Source: Tateyamaria omphalii
Lineage (GTDB): Bacteria > Pseudomonadota > Alphaproteobacteria > Rhodobacterales > Rhodobacteraceae
Length of the DNA stretch: 64,000 nt
NCBI RefSeq assembly: GCF_014651375.1
Contig: NZ_BMWT01000004.1
Span: 124,001-188,000, forward strand
Reading direction: 5' to 3'
Below are positions 20,249 through 29,806 of the stretch, piece after piece (positions within the stretch are counted from its first letter, which is position 1; each line of letters opens with the position of its first letter). The notes under the pieces were generated by a model, which saw nothing but the letters and a program-made list of their open reading frames with translations, had not been told where the DNA came from and searched no databases. A program made the translations under genes and the position numbers.

Positions 20249-21318
20249 TGGACTTCAACCTAACCGAAGAGCGGCAAATGCTGCAGGACACTCTGCGGCG
20301 CTACCTGCGGGAACAATACGGAACCGAACGGCGCAACCAAATCCTTGAGTCCGATACCGGCTTCTCACCCGACATCTGGGCGGAACTGGCCGAACTCGGC
20401 GTGCTCGGTGCGCTGTTCACCGAAGATCAGGGCGGCTTTGGCGGCGCAGGCTTTGATATCGCCGTTGTGTTCGAGGAACTGGGGCGTGCAGGTGTTGTCG
20501 AACCCGTCCTGGACTCGGCCTTGATCGGGGGCCGGTTGCTCGCCGCCGCAGGCAAGGCCGATATGGTCGAACAGGTCATTGGTGGCGCGCTGCACCTCGC
20601 GGTCGCGCATGGTGAGCCTGACAGCCGCTATGATCTCGACCACGTCAACACGACGGCCAGCGATGGCAAGCTGACAGGCCGCAAGGCCGTCGTGATGAAT
20701 GCCGAAGCCGCCGATCACCTGATCGTCTCGGCCAAGGATGGCGACACCATCGCGCTCTACCTCGTGGACAAGGGGGCCGCAGGTCTCGATATCCAGGGTT
20801 ACCCGCTTCTTGCCGGAGGGCGCGCGGCAGAAGTTACGCTGGACAACACACCTGGCACCGCCTTGGGCCTCGGTCTCAGCGATTTTGAGGCGGTCAACCG
20901 CCTCGCCATTGTCGCCCAATGTGCCGAGGCGCTGGGCGCCATGGACACGGCAACTGCGCTGACCAAGGATTACCTGATGACGCGCAAGCAATTCGGGCGG
21001 CCCATCGGCACATTCCAGGCTCTTGCCCACCGCATGTCCGACCTGCTGACCGAGATGGAGCAGGCACGCTCGGCCGTCATCAATGCTGCGGGTTATGTTG
21101 CGGATAGGGACGCCGATCTGCACCTGTCCGCCAGCAAGAACCTGATGGGGCGCATCGGGCGGCTCGTGGCCGAGGAAGCCATCCAGATGCATGGTGGCAT
21201 TGCGATGACGCAGGAATACGAACTGGCCCACATCGCAAAGCGGATCATCATGGCCGACCACCGGTTCGGCGATACGGACTACCATCTGGAGCGGTTCATT
21301 GCACTCTCTGCCGCCTGA
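20248..21318 (+). CDS. Acyl-CoA dehydrogenase (second of an adjacent pair)
   Basis: 356 aa, shorter and more divergent than its neighbour. It keeps the family N-terminus (MDFNLTEERQMLQDTLRRYL), RKQFGRPIGTFQALAHRMSD near residue 250 and EEAIQMHGGIAMTQEYELAH near 310. The middle domain lacks the usual YSEPGAGSD-type FAD/substrate loop and the C-terminal catalytic Glu motif is absent. That pattern fits one half of an alpha2-beta2 dehydrogenase of the kind known from steroid side-chain degradation. The ATG overlaps the upstream TAA by 1 nt. Confidence 0.85.
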   Translation: MDFNLTEERQMLQDTLRRYLREQYGTERRNQILESDTGFSPDIWAELAELGVLGALFTEDQGGFGGAGFDIAVVFEELGRAGVVEPVLDSALIGGRLLAAAGKADMVEQVIGGALHLAVAHGEPDSRYDLDHVNTTASDGKLTGRKAVVMNAEAADHLIVSAKDGDTIALYLVDKGAAGLDIQGYPLLAGGRAAEVTLDNTPGTALGLGLSDFEAVNRLAIVAQCAEALGAMDTATALTKDYLMTRKQFGRPIGTFQALAHRMSDLLTEMEQARSAVINAAGYVADRDADLHLSASKNLMGRIGRLVAEEAIQMHGGIAMTQEYELAHIAKRIIMADHRFGDTDYHLERFIALSAA

Positions 21319-21733
21319 TGCCGATCCAAACGGGCCGGGCATCATCCGCGACGAAACCGGGGCGCAGACGCTGCTCGGCTACGTCGTGGACATAAGGGAA
21401 GCGGACGGCGTGTCGCGCTGCTGGCTCGATGTCGGCGCGCAGCACGGCAACCGCCACGGCGGTCTGCACGGCGGCATCATGTCCGCCATGCTCGACAACG
21501 CCATGGGCTTTGCCGCGGCACGAACCGGCAACGACGATGGCAGCACAAAGGTGGCCACGTTGACCATGACCACCAACTACCTCGCCCCAGCAAGCGGTGG
21601 AGTGGTTGTGGCCACGGGCGAAGTGTCTGGCGGCGGGCGCAGCACGATCTTTACCGAAGGCCGATTGGAGGACGAAAATGGTACCGTCCTTGCCACGTCC
21701 ACAGGCGTCTACAAGCGGGTGAAAGGTGCCTAG
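21299..21733 (+). CDS. PaaI-type hotdog-fold thioesterase
   Basis: 144 aa. Key features are HGNRHGGLHGGIMSAMLDNAMG near residues 50-68 (hotdog helix with the HGG/D catalytic pattern) and the strand TLTMTTNYLAPASGG. No in-frame ATG precedes the domain; a TTG at 21299 (or CTG at 21308), inside the end of the dehydrogenase gene, is the only plausible start. It hydrolyses acyl- or aryl-CoA thioesters, probably recycling CoA or relieving dead-end intermediates of this operon. It overlaps the following ligase gene by 8 nt. Confidence 0.8.
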   Translation: MHSLPPDADPNGPGIIRDETGAQTLLGYVVDIREADGVSRCWLDVGAQHGNRHGGLHGGIMSAMLDNAMGFAAARTGNDDGSTKVATLTMTTNYLAPASGGVVVATGEVSGGGRSTIFTEGRLEDENGTVLATSTGVYKRVKGA

Positions 21734-23222
21734 CGTCTATGATCTTCTCGCCCATCAGGTCGCAACCCGACCGGATGCACTGGCGGTGGAGGACGCGACC
21801 GGCGCTCACCTGACCTATGCTCAGCTGGGCGCTGCCGCAGACGAAATCGCCGAAGTCCTTAGCGGCAAAGGCATCGCGCAAGGCGACCGCGTGATGATCG
21901 TCTCCGAAAATTGCGCCGCCAAGGTTGCAGCGCTCTTTGCCACGTGGTTGCTTGGCGCCATCGCTGTTCCAATCAACGCCCGCCAAACGCCTGCCGAACT
22001 GGCCCGCGTCGATGCTCATGCCGAACCCAAGGCAGTGTTCTTCACAACACAGGTCTCGCCAGATGCTGCGAAGCACAGCATCACCGCACAGAACGAAATC
22101 GCAGATATAGACGCTGGCACCATATCCGGCATATGGGGTGAGCTTGCTCTACACTGTCCCCGCGGGGACAGTTTCGCCGGGGACGAAGACGTCGCCGTCC
22201 TGCTCTATACCACAGGAACAACGGGTGATCCCAAAGGCGTCATGCTCACCCATTCCAACGTCTGTTTCGGTGGCAGAACCAGTGCCGAGTTGCGCGGGAT
22301 GACACATGATGATCTGATCTATGGCGTTCTTCCGACAACCCACGTCTTCGGGCTGTGTTCTGTTGTCGTCGCCGCCATCCACGCCGGCGCGCCGGTACGG
22401 CTGGTGCCCCGTTTTGTCGTTGCTGATGTGTTCGATGCGCTGCGGGACGGGATCACCCTGTTTTCTGCGGTCCCTCAGATGCACGCCCTTCTTATGGCAC
22501 ACGCCAAGACGTTGGGATTGTCGGATTTGGGCTCTGACACGTTGCGCTATGTGTCCTCCGGTGCCGCACCGTTGGACCCCACCTGGAAACGTGAGGCCGA
22601 AGTATTCTATGGGGTCGCAATTCAGAACGGATATGGCATGACCGAAAGCACCGCGGGAACGGCGGCCACCCGAAACAGGATTGGCGATCCGGACACCTCG
22701 GTTGGACCCGCACTGCCGGGCATTAAGATCGCGATTGATGAGGCCATCCCCGGGGGAGAAGTGCTGACCCGCGGGCCACACGTAATGAAGGGCTACTTCC
22801 GCAACCCCGATGAGACAGCGAAGGTGTTGGACACAGATGGATGGCTGCGGACAGGCGACCTTGGGCAGATTGATGCAGAGGGTAAATTGCACATTCTGGG
22901 CCGGGCGAAAGAACTGATCATCCACGGTGGGTTCAACGTGTTCCCACCCGAGGTCGAGGCTGCGCTGAACGATCACCCGGATGTCGTGCAGGCCGCCGTT
23001 GTCGGGCGAGCGAAGGACGGGGATGAAGAGGTGCTGGCCTTTGTTCAGCTTCCGAACGGCAGCGCGCTTTCAGAGGAAGATCTGCGCGCCTTCGTCAAGG
23101 ACCGGTTGGCAGGGTACAAACGCCCGTCACGCTACGTGTTGGCGCAAAGCCTGCCCGCTGCACCCACCGGAAAAATCCTGAAACACAAGCTGATCGAGAC
23201 GTTCTCAGACCAGTTGGACTAG
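21726..23222 (+). CDS. Acyl-CoA synthetase (AMP-binding, class I adenylate-forming)
   Basis: 498 aa with a GTG start overlapping the thioesterase stop. The adenylation motifs are in order: LLYTTGTTGDPKGVMLTH near residue 160, YGMTEST near 300, RTGDLGQIDAEG near 380, RAKELIIHGGFNVFPPE near 395 and the catalytic lysine loop PTGKILK near 485. It activates a carboxylic acid to its CoA thioester, feeding the operon's dehydrogenases. Its small size and sequence fit medium-chain, aromatic or terpenoid acid ligases, but the substrate is open. The stop overlaps the convergent rpe stop (CTAG). Confidence 0.9.
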   Translation: MPSVYDLLAHQVATRPDALAVEDATGAHLTYAQLGAAADEIAEVLSGKGIAQGDRVMIVSENCAAKVAALFATWLLGAIAVPINARQTPAELARVDAHAEPKAVFFTTQVSPDAAKHSITAQNEIADIDAGTISGIWGELALHCPRGDSFAGDEDVAVLLYTTGTTGDPKGVMLTHSNVCFGGRTSAELRGMTHDDLIYGVLPTTHVFGLCSVVVAAIHAGAPVRLVPRFVVADVFDALRDGITLFSAVPQMHALLMAHAKTLGLSDLGSDTLRYVSSGAAPLDPTWKREAEVFYGVAIQNGYGMTESTAGTAATRNRIGDPDTSVGPALPGIKIAIDEAIPGGEVLTRGPHVMKGYFRNPDETAKVLDTDGWLRTGDLGQIDAEGKLHILGRAKELIIHGGFNVFPPEVEAALNDHPDVVQAAVVGRAKDGDEEVLAFVQLPNGSALSEEDLRAFVKDRLAGYKRPSRYVLAQSLPAAPTGKILKHKLIETFSDQLD

Positions 23223-23908
23223 GTCCAGACGCCCTCAGCCGCGGCGCGAATATTGCGGATGTTCTCACCATAGGGAGCCGGGTCACCCACGGAGCCGCCA
23301 CGGAATACGGCGGAGCCCGCGACAAGAACGTCTGCCCCTGCCTTTGCCACCAAAGGCGCAGTGGTCGGATCGACGCCGCCGTCAATTTCGATGTGCACCG
23401 GGCGGTCACCAATCATCACGCGCAGGGCTTTGATCTTGGCCGTCATGTCGATGAATTTTTGCCCGCCAAAGCCGGGGTTCACGGTCATCACGCAGATCAG
23501 GTCGACCATGTCCATCACCTCTTCGACCGCTGCGGCTGGGGTGCCGGGGTTGAGGGCAACGCCTGCCTTCATGCCCGCCCCACGAATGGCCTGCAGCGTG
23601 CGGTGGATGTGGGGCCCTGCCTCGATATGGGCGGTCAGGACATCGGCCCCGGCATCGGCGAAGGCTTGGATGTAAGGATCGACCGGTGCGATCATCAGGT
23701 GCACGTCCATCACGCCCTTGATGTGCGGGCGGATCGCGGCACACGTCGCCGGGCCAAAGGTGATGTTGGGGACGAATTGGCCATCCATCACGTCCACATG
23801 AATCCAATCCGCACCCTTCGCTTCGACCGCAGCACATTCCGCGCCAAAATTGGCGAAGTCGGCTGCGAGGATGGATGGGGCGATCTTGATCGAGCGGTCG
23901 AAGGTCAT
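23219..23908 (-). CDS. rpe: Ribulose-phosphate 3-epimerase
   Basis: 229 aa TIM-barrel enzyme interconverting D-ribulose 5-phosphate and D-xylulose 5-phosphate. The start MTFDRSIKIAPSILAADF has AAGGAG about 7 nt upstream; the open frame extends 93 codons further but that part is not Rpe-like. Diagnostic motifs are HVDVMDGQFVPNITFGP near residue 35, VHLMI near 68, VMTVNPGFGGQKFI near 140 and EIDGGVDPTTA near 175. It is divergent from xylBA, and the product of XylB is its substrate, so the placement is metabolically sensible even if rpe is housekeeping. Confidence 0.95.
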   Translation of the reverse strand: MTFDRSIKIAPSILAADFANFGAECAAVEAKGADWIHVDVMDGQFVPNITFGPATCAAIRPHIKGVMDVHLMIAPVDPYIQAFADAGADVLTAHIEAGPHIHRTLQAIRGAGMKAGVALNPGTPAAAVEEVMDMVDLICVMTVNPGFGGQKFIDMTAKIKALRVMIGDRPVHIEIDGGVDPTTAPLVAKAGADVLVAGSAVFRGGSVGDPAPYGENIRNIRAAAEGVWT

Positions 23909-23945
23909 GCCGGACTCCTTGCATGTTTGGGTGCGATATATCGGT

Positions 23946-24000
23946 CCGGCGACCCGGTGGGAAGGGGCCCTTCGGGGAGGATTTTTTGGAACAGAGAAGG
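23946..24000 (+). repeat. Dispersed intergenic repeat, type 1 copy B
   Basis: Second copy of the 16773-16829 element, with the same CCC-TTCG-GGG hairpin core followed by a T tract and purine tail. Here it lies in the divergent rpe/xylB promoter region rather than at the end of a gene, so terminator function alone does not explain it. Confidence 0.6.
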
Positions 24001-24087
24001 TGGGACACATGGAGGTGCACCGCGCTGTGTGGTTTGAAATGTACGGGTGCATTTCTGTGTTATCCAGAAACTGAGGGGCGTACATCA

Positions 24088-24113
24088 TAATTAGTTTGAC
24101 AATCGAATTAAAT
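24088..24113 (+). promoter_or_regulatory. Putative XylR (ROK) operator before xylB
   Basis: AT-rich island with TTAGTTTGACAATCG followed by AATTAAAT. Over 24 bp, 17 positions match the site before xylF (31089-31112). The half TTAGTTTG is also the half-site I recall from Bacillus-type xylose operators. A perfect TTGACA hexamer lies within it (24096-24101), so repressor binding would block the -35 region. Confidence 0.55.
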
Positions 24114-24144
24114 GGAGCAAATGTACGTTCAAGGGAGGATGTCG

Positions 24145-25593
24145 ATGTATCTCGGACTTGATCTGGGCACGTCGGGCGTGAAGGCATTGTTGGTGGATGG
24201 CGATGGCCGCGCCGTTGGCAGTGCTGATGCGACCTATGACGTGTCGAACCCGCATGCAGGGTGGAGCGAACAGGACCCGGCCGATTGGGTTGCGGGTATC
24301 GCCGCTGTGCTGGCGTCGTTGCGGCAAGAGCATCCGTCAGCGTATGGTGCCATCAGGGCGCTGTCCTTTTCCGGTCATATGCATGGCGCGGTCATGGCTG
24401 ATGGCGCTGGTGCCGTGCTGCGCCCCTGTATCCTTTGGAATGACACGCGCAGCCATGTCGAGGCGGCGGCCTTGGATGCCGACCCGATCGCGCGCGCTGT
24501 GAGTGGAAACATCGTATTCCCCGGCTTTACCGCACCCAAGCTGGCCTGGGTCGCAAAGAATGAACCCGACATATTTGCCCGGGTGGCCCGGGTCATGTTG
24601 CCCAAGGACTACCTGCTGTGGTGGTTGACGGGCCGCTATGCGACCGAGATGTCGGATGCGGCGGGCACCGCGTGGCTGGATGTCGGTGCGCGGGCGTGGT
24701 CGGATGACCTGCTGGCCCTTGGGTGCATGTCCCGTGACCAGATGCCAGACCTTCTGGAAGGCACGGATATTGTGGGTGAGGTGCAGGCGGCGCGGGCTGA
24801 TCTGGGCCTGCCTGCAGGCTGCAAGGTTGTCGCGGGTGGCGCAGACAATGCCGTGGCCGCCTGTGGTGTGGGCGCCTTGGGTGAGGGGGATGGTTTTGTG
24901 TCCCTTGGCACGTCTGGCGTCGTTTTGGCAGGGCGCGGAAGCTATGCACCCGATGCGGACAGTGCGGTGCACACCTTCTGCCACGCGGTGCCGGGGCGTT
25001 GGTATCAGATGGGTGTGGTTCTGGCGGCAACCGACAGTTTGAACTGGTTGAGCAGGATCACCGGGCAGGGGGCGGGTGAGTTATCAGCCGCCTTGGGTGA
25101 TACGCTGGCAGCACCGGGCAGCGTGAAATTCTATCCCTACCTTTCGGGTGAACGTACACCGCACAATGACGCGCAGGTGCGTGGCGGGTTTACCGACCTC
25201 GACATCGCGTCGGGCCCCGAAGACCTGACCCATGCGGTGATGAGCGGCGTAAGCTTTGCCCTGCGCGACAGCTTTGAGGCGCTGAAGGCCACGGGTGCGC
25301 ACCTGCCCTCTGCCCTCGCCATCGGGGGCGGTAGCCGGTCTGACTACTGGACGCGGATGCTGGCCACGACCCTGAACATACCGTTGGAGCGGCCCGATGA
25401 GGGCGCGTTCGGTGCGGCCCTGGGTGCTGCCCGGATTGCCATGTGCGGTGACACCGGCGCTGACCCGGCAACCGTGATGACCAAGCCGCCGATTGCTGAT
25501 GTAATTCACCCGCAGGCCGACCTCGTTGCGGCCTATGACGATGCTTATTCTGCCTTTTCAGGCGCTTACCCCAAACTGAAAGCCATGCCATGA
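24145..25593 (+). CDS. xylB: Xylulokinase
   Basis: 482 aa FGGY kinase that phosphorylates D-xylulose to xylulose 5-phosphate. The start [13 protein letters not shown] is 6 nt after AGGGAGG; an ATG two codons earlier abuts that site. Key motifs are [10 protein letters not shown] (residues 5-14), [10 protein letters not shown] near 78, ILWNDTRS near 98, [15 protein letters not shown] near 230 and [16 protein letters not shown] near 390. It overlaps xylA by 4 nt (ATGA). A putative XylR site lies 32 nt upstream. Confidence 0.95.
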   Translation: MYLGLDLGTSGVKALLVDGDGRAVGSADATYDVSNPHAGWSEQDPADWVAGIAAVLASLRQEHPSAYGAIRALSFSGHMHGAVMADGAGAVLRPCILWNDTRSHVEAAALDADPIARAVSGNIVFPGFTAPKLAWVAKNEPDIFARVARVMLPKDYLLWWLTGRYATEMSDAAGTAWLDVGARAWSDDLLALGCMSRDQMPDLLEGTDIVGEVQAARADLGLPAGCKVVAGGADNAVAACGVGALGEGDGFVSLGTSGVVLAGRGSYAPDADSAVHTFCHAVPGRWYQMGVVLAATDSLNWLSRITGQGAGELSAALGDTLAAPGSVKFYPYLSGERTPHNDAQVRGGFTDLDIASGPEDLTHAVMSGVSFALRDSFEALKATGAHLPSALAIGGGSRSDYWTRMLATTLNIPLERPDEGAFGAALGAARIAMCGDTGADPATVMTKPPIADVIHPQADLVAAYDDAYSAFSGAYPKLKAMP

Positions 25594-26897
25594 CCACTGG
25601 ATTCTTTGACGCCGTCCCACCCGCCACATTCGAAGGCCCGGACAGCACCAACCCGATGGCCTTCCGCCACTACAACCCCGACGAAATGGTCATGGGCAAG
25701 CGGATGGAGGACCACCTGCGCTTTGCCGTTGCCTATTGGCATTCCTTTGCGTGGGAAGGTGGCGATCCCTTTGGCGGTCAGACCTTTATCCGCCCATGGC
25801 ACCCGCAGGACGATATGGGCCGCGCTAAGATGAAGGCCGATGTGGCGTTCGAGATGTTTGCGCGCCTTGGTGTGCCTTACTTCTGTTGGCATGACGCGGA
25901 TGTGCGGCCCGAAGGGGCGACGTTTTCCGAAAGCCTCGACCGGTTGAACGAGATCACGGACTACTTTGGCCCGAAAATGGAAGAGACGGGCGTGGGCCTG
26001 CTCTGGGGCACGGCCAACATGTTCAGCCACCGCCGTTGGATGGCTGGTGCGTCGACCAACCCCGATCCGGATGTGTTTGCCTATGCTGCCGCCACGGTGA
26101 AAGGGTGCATGGATGCGACCCTGAAGCTGGGTGGCCAGAACTATGTGCTGTGGGGTGGTCGCGAGGGCTACGAGACCCTGCTTAACACCGACATGGGGCA
26201 GGAGCTGGACCACATGGGCCGCTTCCTGTCGATGGTTGTCGAATACAAGCACAAGATCGGGTTCAAGGGTCAGATTCTGGTTGAGCCCAAGCCGCAGGAG
26301 CCGTCAAAGCATCAGTACGATTTCGATGCTGCGACATGCATCGGATTCTTGCGCAAGTACGGGCTGGAGGATGAGGTGAAGCTGAACCTTGAGCAGGGGC
26401 ACGCTATTCTGGCCGGTCATTCGTTCGAGCATGAGATTGCGGTGGCCGCGTCTGACGAAATGCTGGGGTCTATCGACATGAACCGCAACGACTATCAGTC
26501 CGGCTGGGACACGGATCAGTTCCCCAACAACGTGCCCGAGGTGGCGTTGGTCTACTACCATATCCTCAAGGCGGGTGGCCTTGGGCTGGGGGGCACGAAC
26601 TTTGATGCCAAGCTGCGCCGTCAATCGCTGGATGCCGAGGATTTGATTGCCGCCCATGTCGGTGCCATGGACATTTGCGCCCGGGGTCTGAAAGCTGCGG
26701 CTGCGATGATCGAGGATGGTGGTTTGGAAGACGCGTTGAAGGCTCGGTACGCGGGTTGGGAGAGTGCCGAAGCACAGGCGATGCTGGGTAGCGATTTGGC
26801 GTCGATTTCGGATCGTGTGATTTCCGACGGGATCGAACCGCAGCCCCATTCGGGTCGGCAGGAGATTTTGGAGAACTATGTCTCGCGTTTCGTCTAA
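25590..26897 (+). CDS. xylA: Xylose isomerase
   Basis: 435 aa, group II length (about 440 aa). It converts D-xylose to D-xylulose. The catalytic and metal motifs present are [12 protein letters not shown] near residue 98, [14 protein letters not shown] near 185, [17 protein letters not shown] near 230 and [13 protein letters not shown] near 262, followed by [15 protein letters not shown]. It is translationally coupled to xylB. Its last 20 nt overlap the next gene, so the peroxidase-like protein is probably co-expressed in the same xylose-induced transcript. Confidence 0.96.
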   Translation: MTTGFFDAVPPATFEGPDSTNPMAFRHYNPDEMVMGKRMEDHLRFAVAYWHSFAWEGGDPFGGQTFIRPWHPQDDMGRAKMKADVAFEMFARLGVPYFCWHDADVRPEGATFSESLDRLNEITDYFGPKMEETGVGLLWGTANMFSHRRWMAGASTNPDPDVFAYAAATVKGCMDATLKLGGQNYVLWGGREGYETLLNTDMGQELDHMGRFLSMVVEYKHKIGFKGQILVEPKPQEPSKHQYDFDAATCIGFLRKYGLEDEVKLNLEQGHAILAGHSFEHEIAVAASDEMLGSIDMNRNDYQSGWDTDQFPNNVPEVALVYYHILKAGGLGLGGTNFDAKLRRQSLDAEDLIAAHVGAMDICARGLKAAAAMIEDGGLEDALKARYAGWESAEAQAMLGSDLASISDRVISDGIEPQPHSGRQEILENYVSRFV

Positions 26898-28182
26898 GGC
26901 GCTTGCCTTTGCGGTGATGGCGGCCCCGCTGTGGGCCGCCGATTTGCCGTTTGAGGAACCTGTGTTCCCAGCGGTCGATAGTGCGCAGGTCGAACTGGGG
27001 CGTTTGCTGTTCTACGATCCGATCCTGTCCGGGTCGAAGACGGTGAGCTGCGCCACCTGTCACCATCCGAATTTTGCCACCGGTGACGGGGTGTCGCTGG
27101 GTTTGGGGGACGGAGCCAAGGGGCTTGGCCCGGACCGGGTGGCGGACCCGGAGAACTTGCCCGAACAGCGCATTCCACGGAATGCGCCGCCGCTGTTCAA
27201 TCTTGGGGCCACCGAATTCACGGTGTTTTTCCACGATGGTCGCTTGGAGGAGGATGCCGGTCGGCCCTCGGGTATCCGGACGCCGTTGGGATCGGAGATG
27301 GAGATGGGCTTTGCCTCGGCCCTGTCCGCCCAATCCATGTTTCCGGTGCTGTCTGCGGATGAGATGGCTGGGCACTATAGCGAGAACGAGGTTTCTCAGG
27401 CGGTGCGCCAGGGGTTGATCACCGGTCCGGGCGGGGCATGGGATTTGCTGTCGCAACGGATCGAGGCGATCCCGGAATACCGTGCTCGCTTTGATGAGGT
27501 GATCGGGGAAGGGGCCATCCACTTCACTGACATTTCCGATGCGGTCGCCGCCTTCCTTGATTTTGAATGGCGTGGGGTTGCCAGCCCATTCGACCTCTAT
27601 CTGCGCAACGGGACCGAGATGGAGCCTGCCGCCATGCGTGGCATGGACCTGTTCTATGGCCAGGCGCAATGTTCGACCTGCCACTCCGGGCGCTTCCAGA
27701 CGGACCATGATTTCCACGCCATTGCCATGCCACAGATCGGGCCGGGCAAGGCCGCCCGTTTTGAAAGCCACGCGCAGGATACAGGCAGAATGCGGGTGAC
27801 CGGCGATCCGGAAGACGCCTATGCCTTCCGTACACCGCCCTTGCGCAACGTTGCGCAAACAGCACCGTACGGACATAGCGGGGCTTACGCCACGCTCGAA
27901 GCCGTCGTGCGTCACCATCTTGACCCTGTGTCCAGCTTGCGCAGCTACGACATTGCTCAGGCGATCATGCCGGGCTTCGATGCTGACGATTTGCGCGTGC
28001 TGTCCGACGAGGCCGAGATGGACCGGATCGCGGCGGCCAACGATCTGGCGCCAATCGCACTTCGGGATGACGAGGTGGACGATATCCTCGCCTTTCTGAA
28101 CGCGCTCACTGATCCACAAAGCATCCGTGGTGCGCTGGGTGTGCCGACATCGGTGCCAAGTGGTCTACCGGTGGATCAATAA
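26878..28182 (+). CDS. Di-heme cytochrome c peroxidase/MauG-family protein
   Basis: 434 aa, exported by an N-terminal signal ([14 protein letters not shown]). It has two c-type heme sites: C58-x-x-C61-H62 and C265-x-x-C268-H269. Other family landmarks are [10 protein letters not shown] near residue 100, FFHDGRLE near 120 and [20 protein letters not shown] near 320. BCCP-type members reduce H2O2 in the periplasm, while MauG-type members oxidatively modify a partner protein; the sequence alone does not separate these. It starts inside the xylA gene (20-nt overlap), unusual for a xylose operon, and its 3' side faces the convergent CRTAC1 gene. Confidence 0.88.
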   Translation: MSRVSSKALAFAVMAAPLWAADLPFEEPVFPAVDSAQVELGRLLFYDPILSGSKTVSCATCHHPNFATGDGVSLGLGDGAKGLGPDRVADPENLPEQRIPRNAPPLFNLGATEFTVFFHDGRLEEDAGRPSGIRTPLGSEMEMGFASALSAQSMFPVLSADEMAGHYSENEVSQAVRQGLITGPGGAWDLLSQRIEAIPEYRARFDEVIGEGAIHFTDISDAVAAFLDFEWRGVASPFDLYLRNGTEMEPAAMRGMDLFYGQAQCSTCHSGRFQTDHDFHAIAMPQIGPGKAARFESHAQDTGRMRVTGDPEDAYAFRTPPLRNVAQTAPYGHSGAYATLEAVVRHHLDPVSSLRSYDIAQAIMPGFDADDLRVLSDEAEMDRIAAANDLAPIALRDDEVDDILAFLNALTDPQSIRGALGVPTSVPSGLPVDQ

Positions 28183-28193
28183 CTGAGGTTCCG

Positions 28194-28250
28194 GCTTCTT
28201 CTGACTGCAAATACCAAGGGGTGAGGCCACAGGCCGAGGGGCAGAGCCCC
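28194..28250 (-). repeat. Dispersed intergenic repeat, type 2 copy A
   Basis: Read on the minus strand it has a GGGGC-TCT-GCCCC hairpin (28238-28250) and then GGTATTTGCAGTCAGAAGAA, matching 39431-39480 on the plus strand. It lies between the convergent peroxidase and CRTAC1 genes, where it could act as a terminator in one or both directions. Confidence 0.6.
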
Positions 28251-28255
28251 TTGGT

Positions 28256-29806
28256 TCACTGGGCAAACACAACTGTGGCGTTGGCCTGCACATTCTGCCA
28301 ATCGCTCCAAACCTGATGCGGCCATCGCACGCGCAACCGTACCGTCTCAGCATCGCCCAACCCGAAATGCTGCGGCCCCGCCACACCACCTGCATGACCA
28401 CCTCCGACTGTGATCTCGCGTGCTTGAACGGTTGCTCCGTCATCGACCTCGATCCACGCGCCGACGGCTTGGGTGTTTGCGCCTTCCTGCATCACAGACA
28501 CCGAAAGCCAGTTTCTTGTTGCTTCGCTCACGTTCTGCCAGATCTCAAGCGGTGCGCGCCGGTTGACGACGGCAAGGTCAAGCAACCCGTCCCCGTTGAA
28601 ATCGACAAGGGCCGCGCCGCGCCCCCGGTGCATAGATGCGACCCCAGCCGTGTCTCCGACTTCGACAAAGCTGCCATCTGTCTGACCAATCAACAGGTTG
28701 TTCGGGTCGTCCATTGCCAAGCCCGGCATTTGCTGCACATTGCCCTTGGCGATGAACGAATCATCAAAACCATCGTTGTTCACGTCCCCAAAGGCGATAT
28801 GCCAGCCGGTTGAAGGTCGCCCGTCGCCGCCCGTGTAGGGCCGGTGAGCTGCGGTGCCCATGTCAAAAGGCACATCCTGAAACCCCGGACCGTCACCCAC
28901 CTGCTTCATCAGCCGTTGATCGCCCATTGAGGAGAGGTACACCTCGTCCCGTCCATCGCGGTCCAGATCGCGCGCGGCTATGCCCATGCCCCACAGCATG
29001 TGGCGCGCCCAGCCGTCCGCTTCTGTGTAGAGCCGGGGTGTCTCTTCCATCGCCCAAAGCTGTTCTTCGCCGTCGCGAATATAGTAGTGGCGGTCATTCG
29101 ACATGCGTAGGTCAGCGCGGCCCGTGCGGGACCAGTCGGTGAAAAGGATGGAGAGCGCACAAAACCCTGGGCTGAGGTCAGTTACTGCATAGGTCGCCCC
29201 GTCCGGGCGCCACAGGTGATTTATGTCGCAGGCTTCGAACGGCCCGTCGGGATCGCTGCGGTCCACGTAATGACCGAAGGCGAGTGTCGGCGCGGTCTGG
29301 CCCGCCTCCCAAGTGGCTGAAAAGGCCGTGCTCCAATGGTCATCGAAGTGAAAGGGCATTGGTTCAAAGCTGCAATCGCCTTGCCCCCGCAAGATGGTAT
29401 CGGGGCCAACACGCAGCATAACCAGATCGAGGTGACCGTCATTGTCGATGTCCAGCGGATAGGCCCCGGTTGTGCCAGTCAGATCGAGTGCCGGGTCCTG
29501 TATCGGCTCAAAGGTCACGGTGTCGTCAGATATGTTCTTGAGCAACAAGGGCGGGTTTGATCCGCCAGCCGCAACCAGATCGGGTCTGGCATCGCCGTTG
29601 CAGTCCAGAACGGCGAGGCCCCCGCCGACAAAGTGTTCCCATCCCCCATCGTAGACGTGGTTTGGAATGTCGATCGGGGAAAAGCGGACGTCTGCTGCAA
29701 GGGGTTGGGATGCGCAGAGCAAAAGGGCGGCGAGCCCACCGCGCAGTACAGCAGCGTACACCTGCCCGTGAGCAGATTTTTTGAAGAATCCGGCCCCGTC
29801 ACGCAT
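28256..29806 (-). CDS. CRTAC1-family protein (FG-GAP repeats plus UnbV/ASPIC domain)
   Basis: 516 aa, exported. The start at MRDGAGFF is chosen because GGAGG lies 9 nt upstream; it overlaps the repressor stop by 8 nt. A signal segment (GGLAALLLCASQPLAA) precedes repeated calcium-type FG-GAP/VCBS blades: DCNGDARPDLVAAGG, DIDNDGHLDLVML, DLDRDGRDEVYLSS, DVNNDGFDDSFIAK and DFNGDGLLDLAVVN. These predict a beta-propeller. The C-terminal ~85 residues (WLSVSVMQEGANTQAVGAWI onward) fit the UnbV/ASPIC domain. The function is unknown. It sits next to a di-heme peroxidase, a possible functional partner. Confidence 0.85.
   Translation of the reverse strand: MRDGAGFFKKSAHGQVYAAVLRGGLAALLLCASQPLAADVRFSPIDIPNHVYDGGWEHFVGGGLAVLDCNGDARPDLVAAGGSNPPLLLKNISDDTVTFEPIQDPALDLTGTTGAYPLDIDNDGHLDLVMLRVGPDTILRGQGDCSFEPMPFHFDDHWSTAFSATWEAGQTAPTLAFGHYVDRSDPDGPFEACDINHLWRPDGATYAVTDLSPGFCALSILFTDWSRTGRADLRMSNDRHYYIRDGEEQLWAMEETPRLYTEADGWARHMLWGMGIAARDLDRDGRDEVYLSSMGDQRLMKQVGDGPGFQDVPFDMGTAAHRPYTGGDGRPSTGWHIAFGDVNNDGFDDSFIAKGNVQQMPGLAMDDPNNLLIGQTDGSFVEVGDTAGVASMHRGRGAALVDFNGDGLLDLAVVNRRAPLEIWQNVSEATRNWLSVSVMQEGANTQAVGAWIEVDDGATVQAREITVGGGHAGGVAGPQHFGLGDAETVRLRVRWPHQVWSDWQNVQANATVVFAQ

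Noticed and set aside
23909..24187. 93-residue N-terminal extension of Rpe.
   Set aside because: It runs through a hairpin repeat and the xylB operator, while MTFDRSIKIAPSIL has AAGGAG upstream and is the family start.
26566..28119. 517-codon minus-strand frame opposite xylA and the di-heme peroxidase.
   Set aside because: The forward genes have clear catalytic and heme motifs; the reverse product is rich in R/H/P with no domain.
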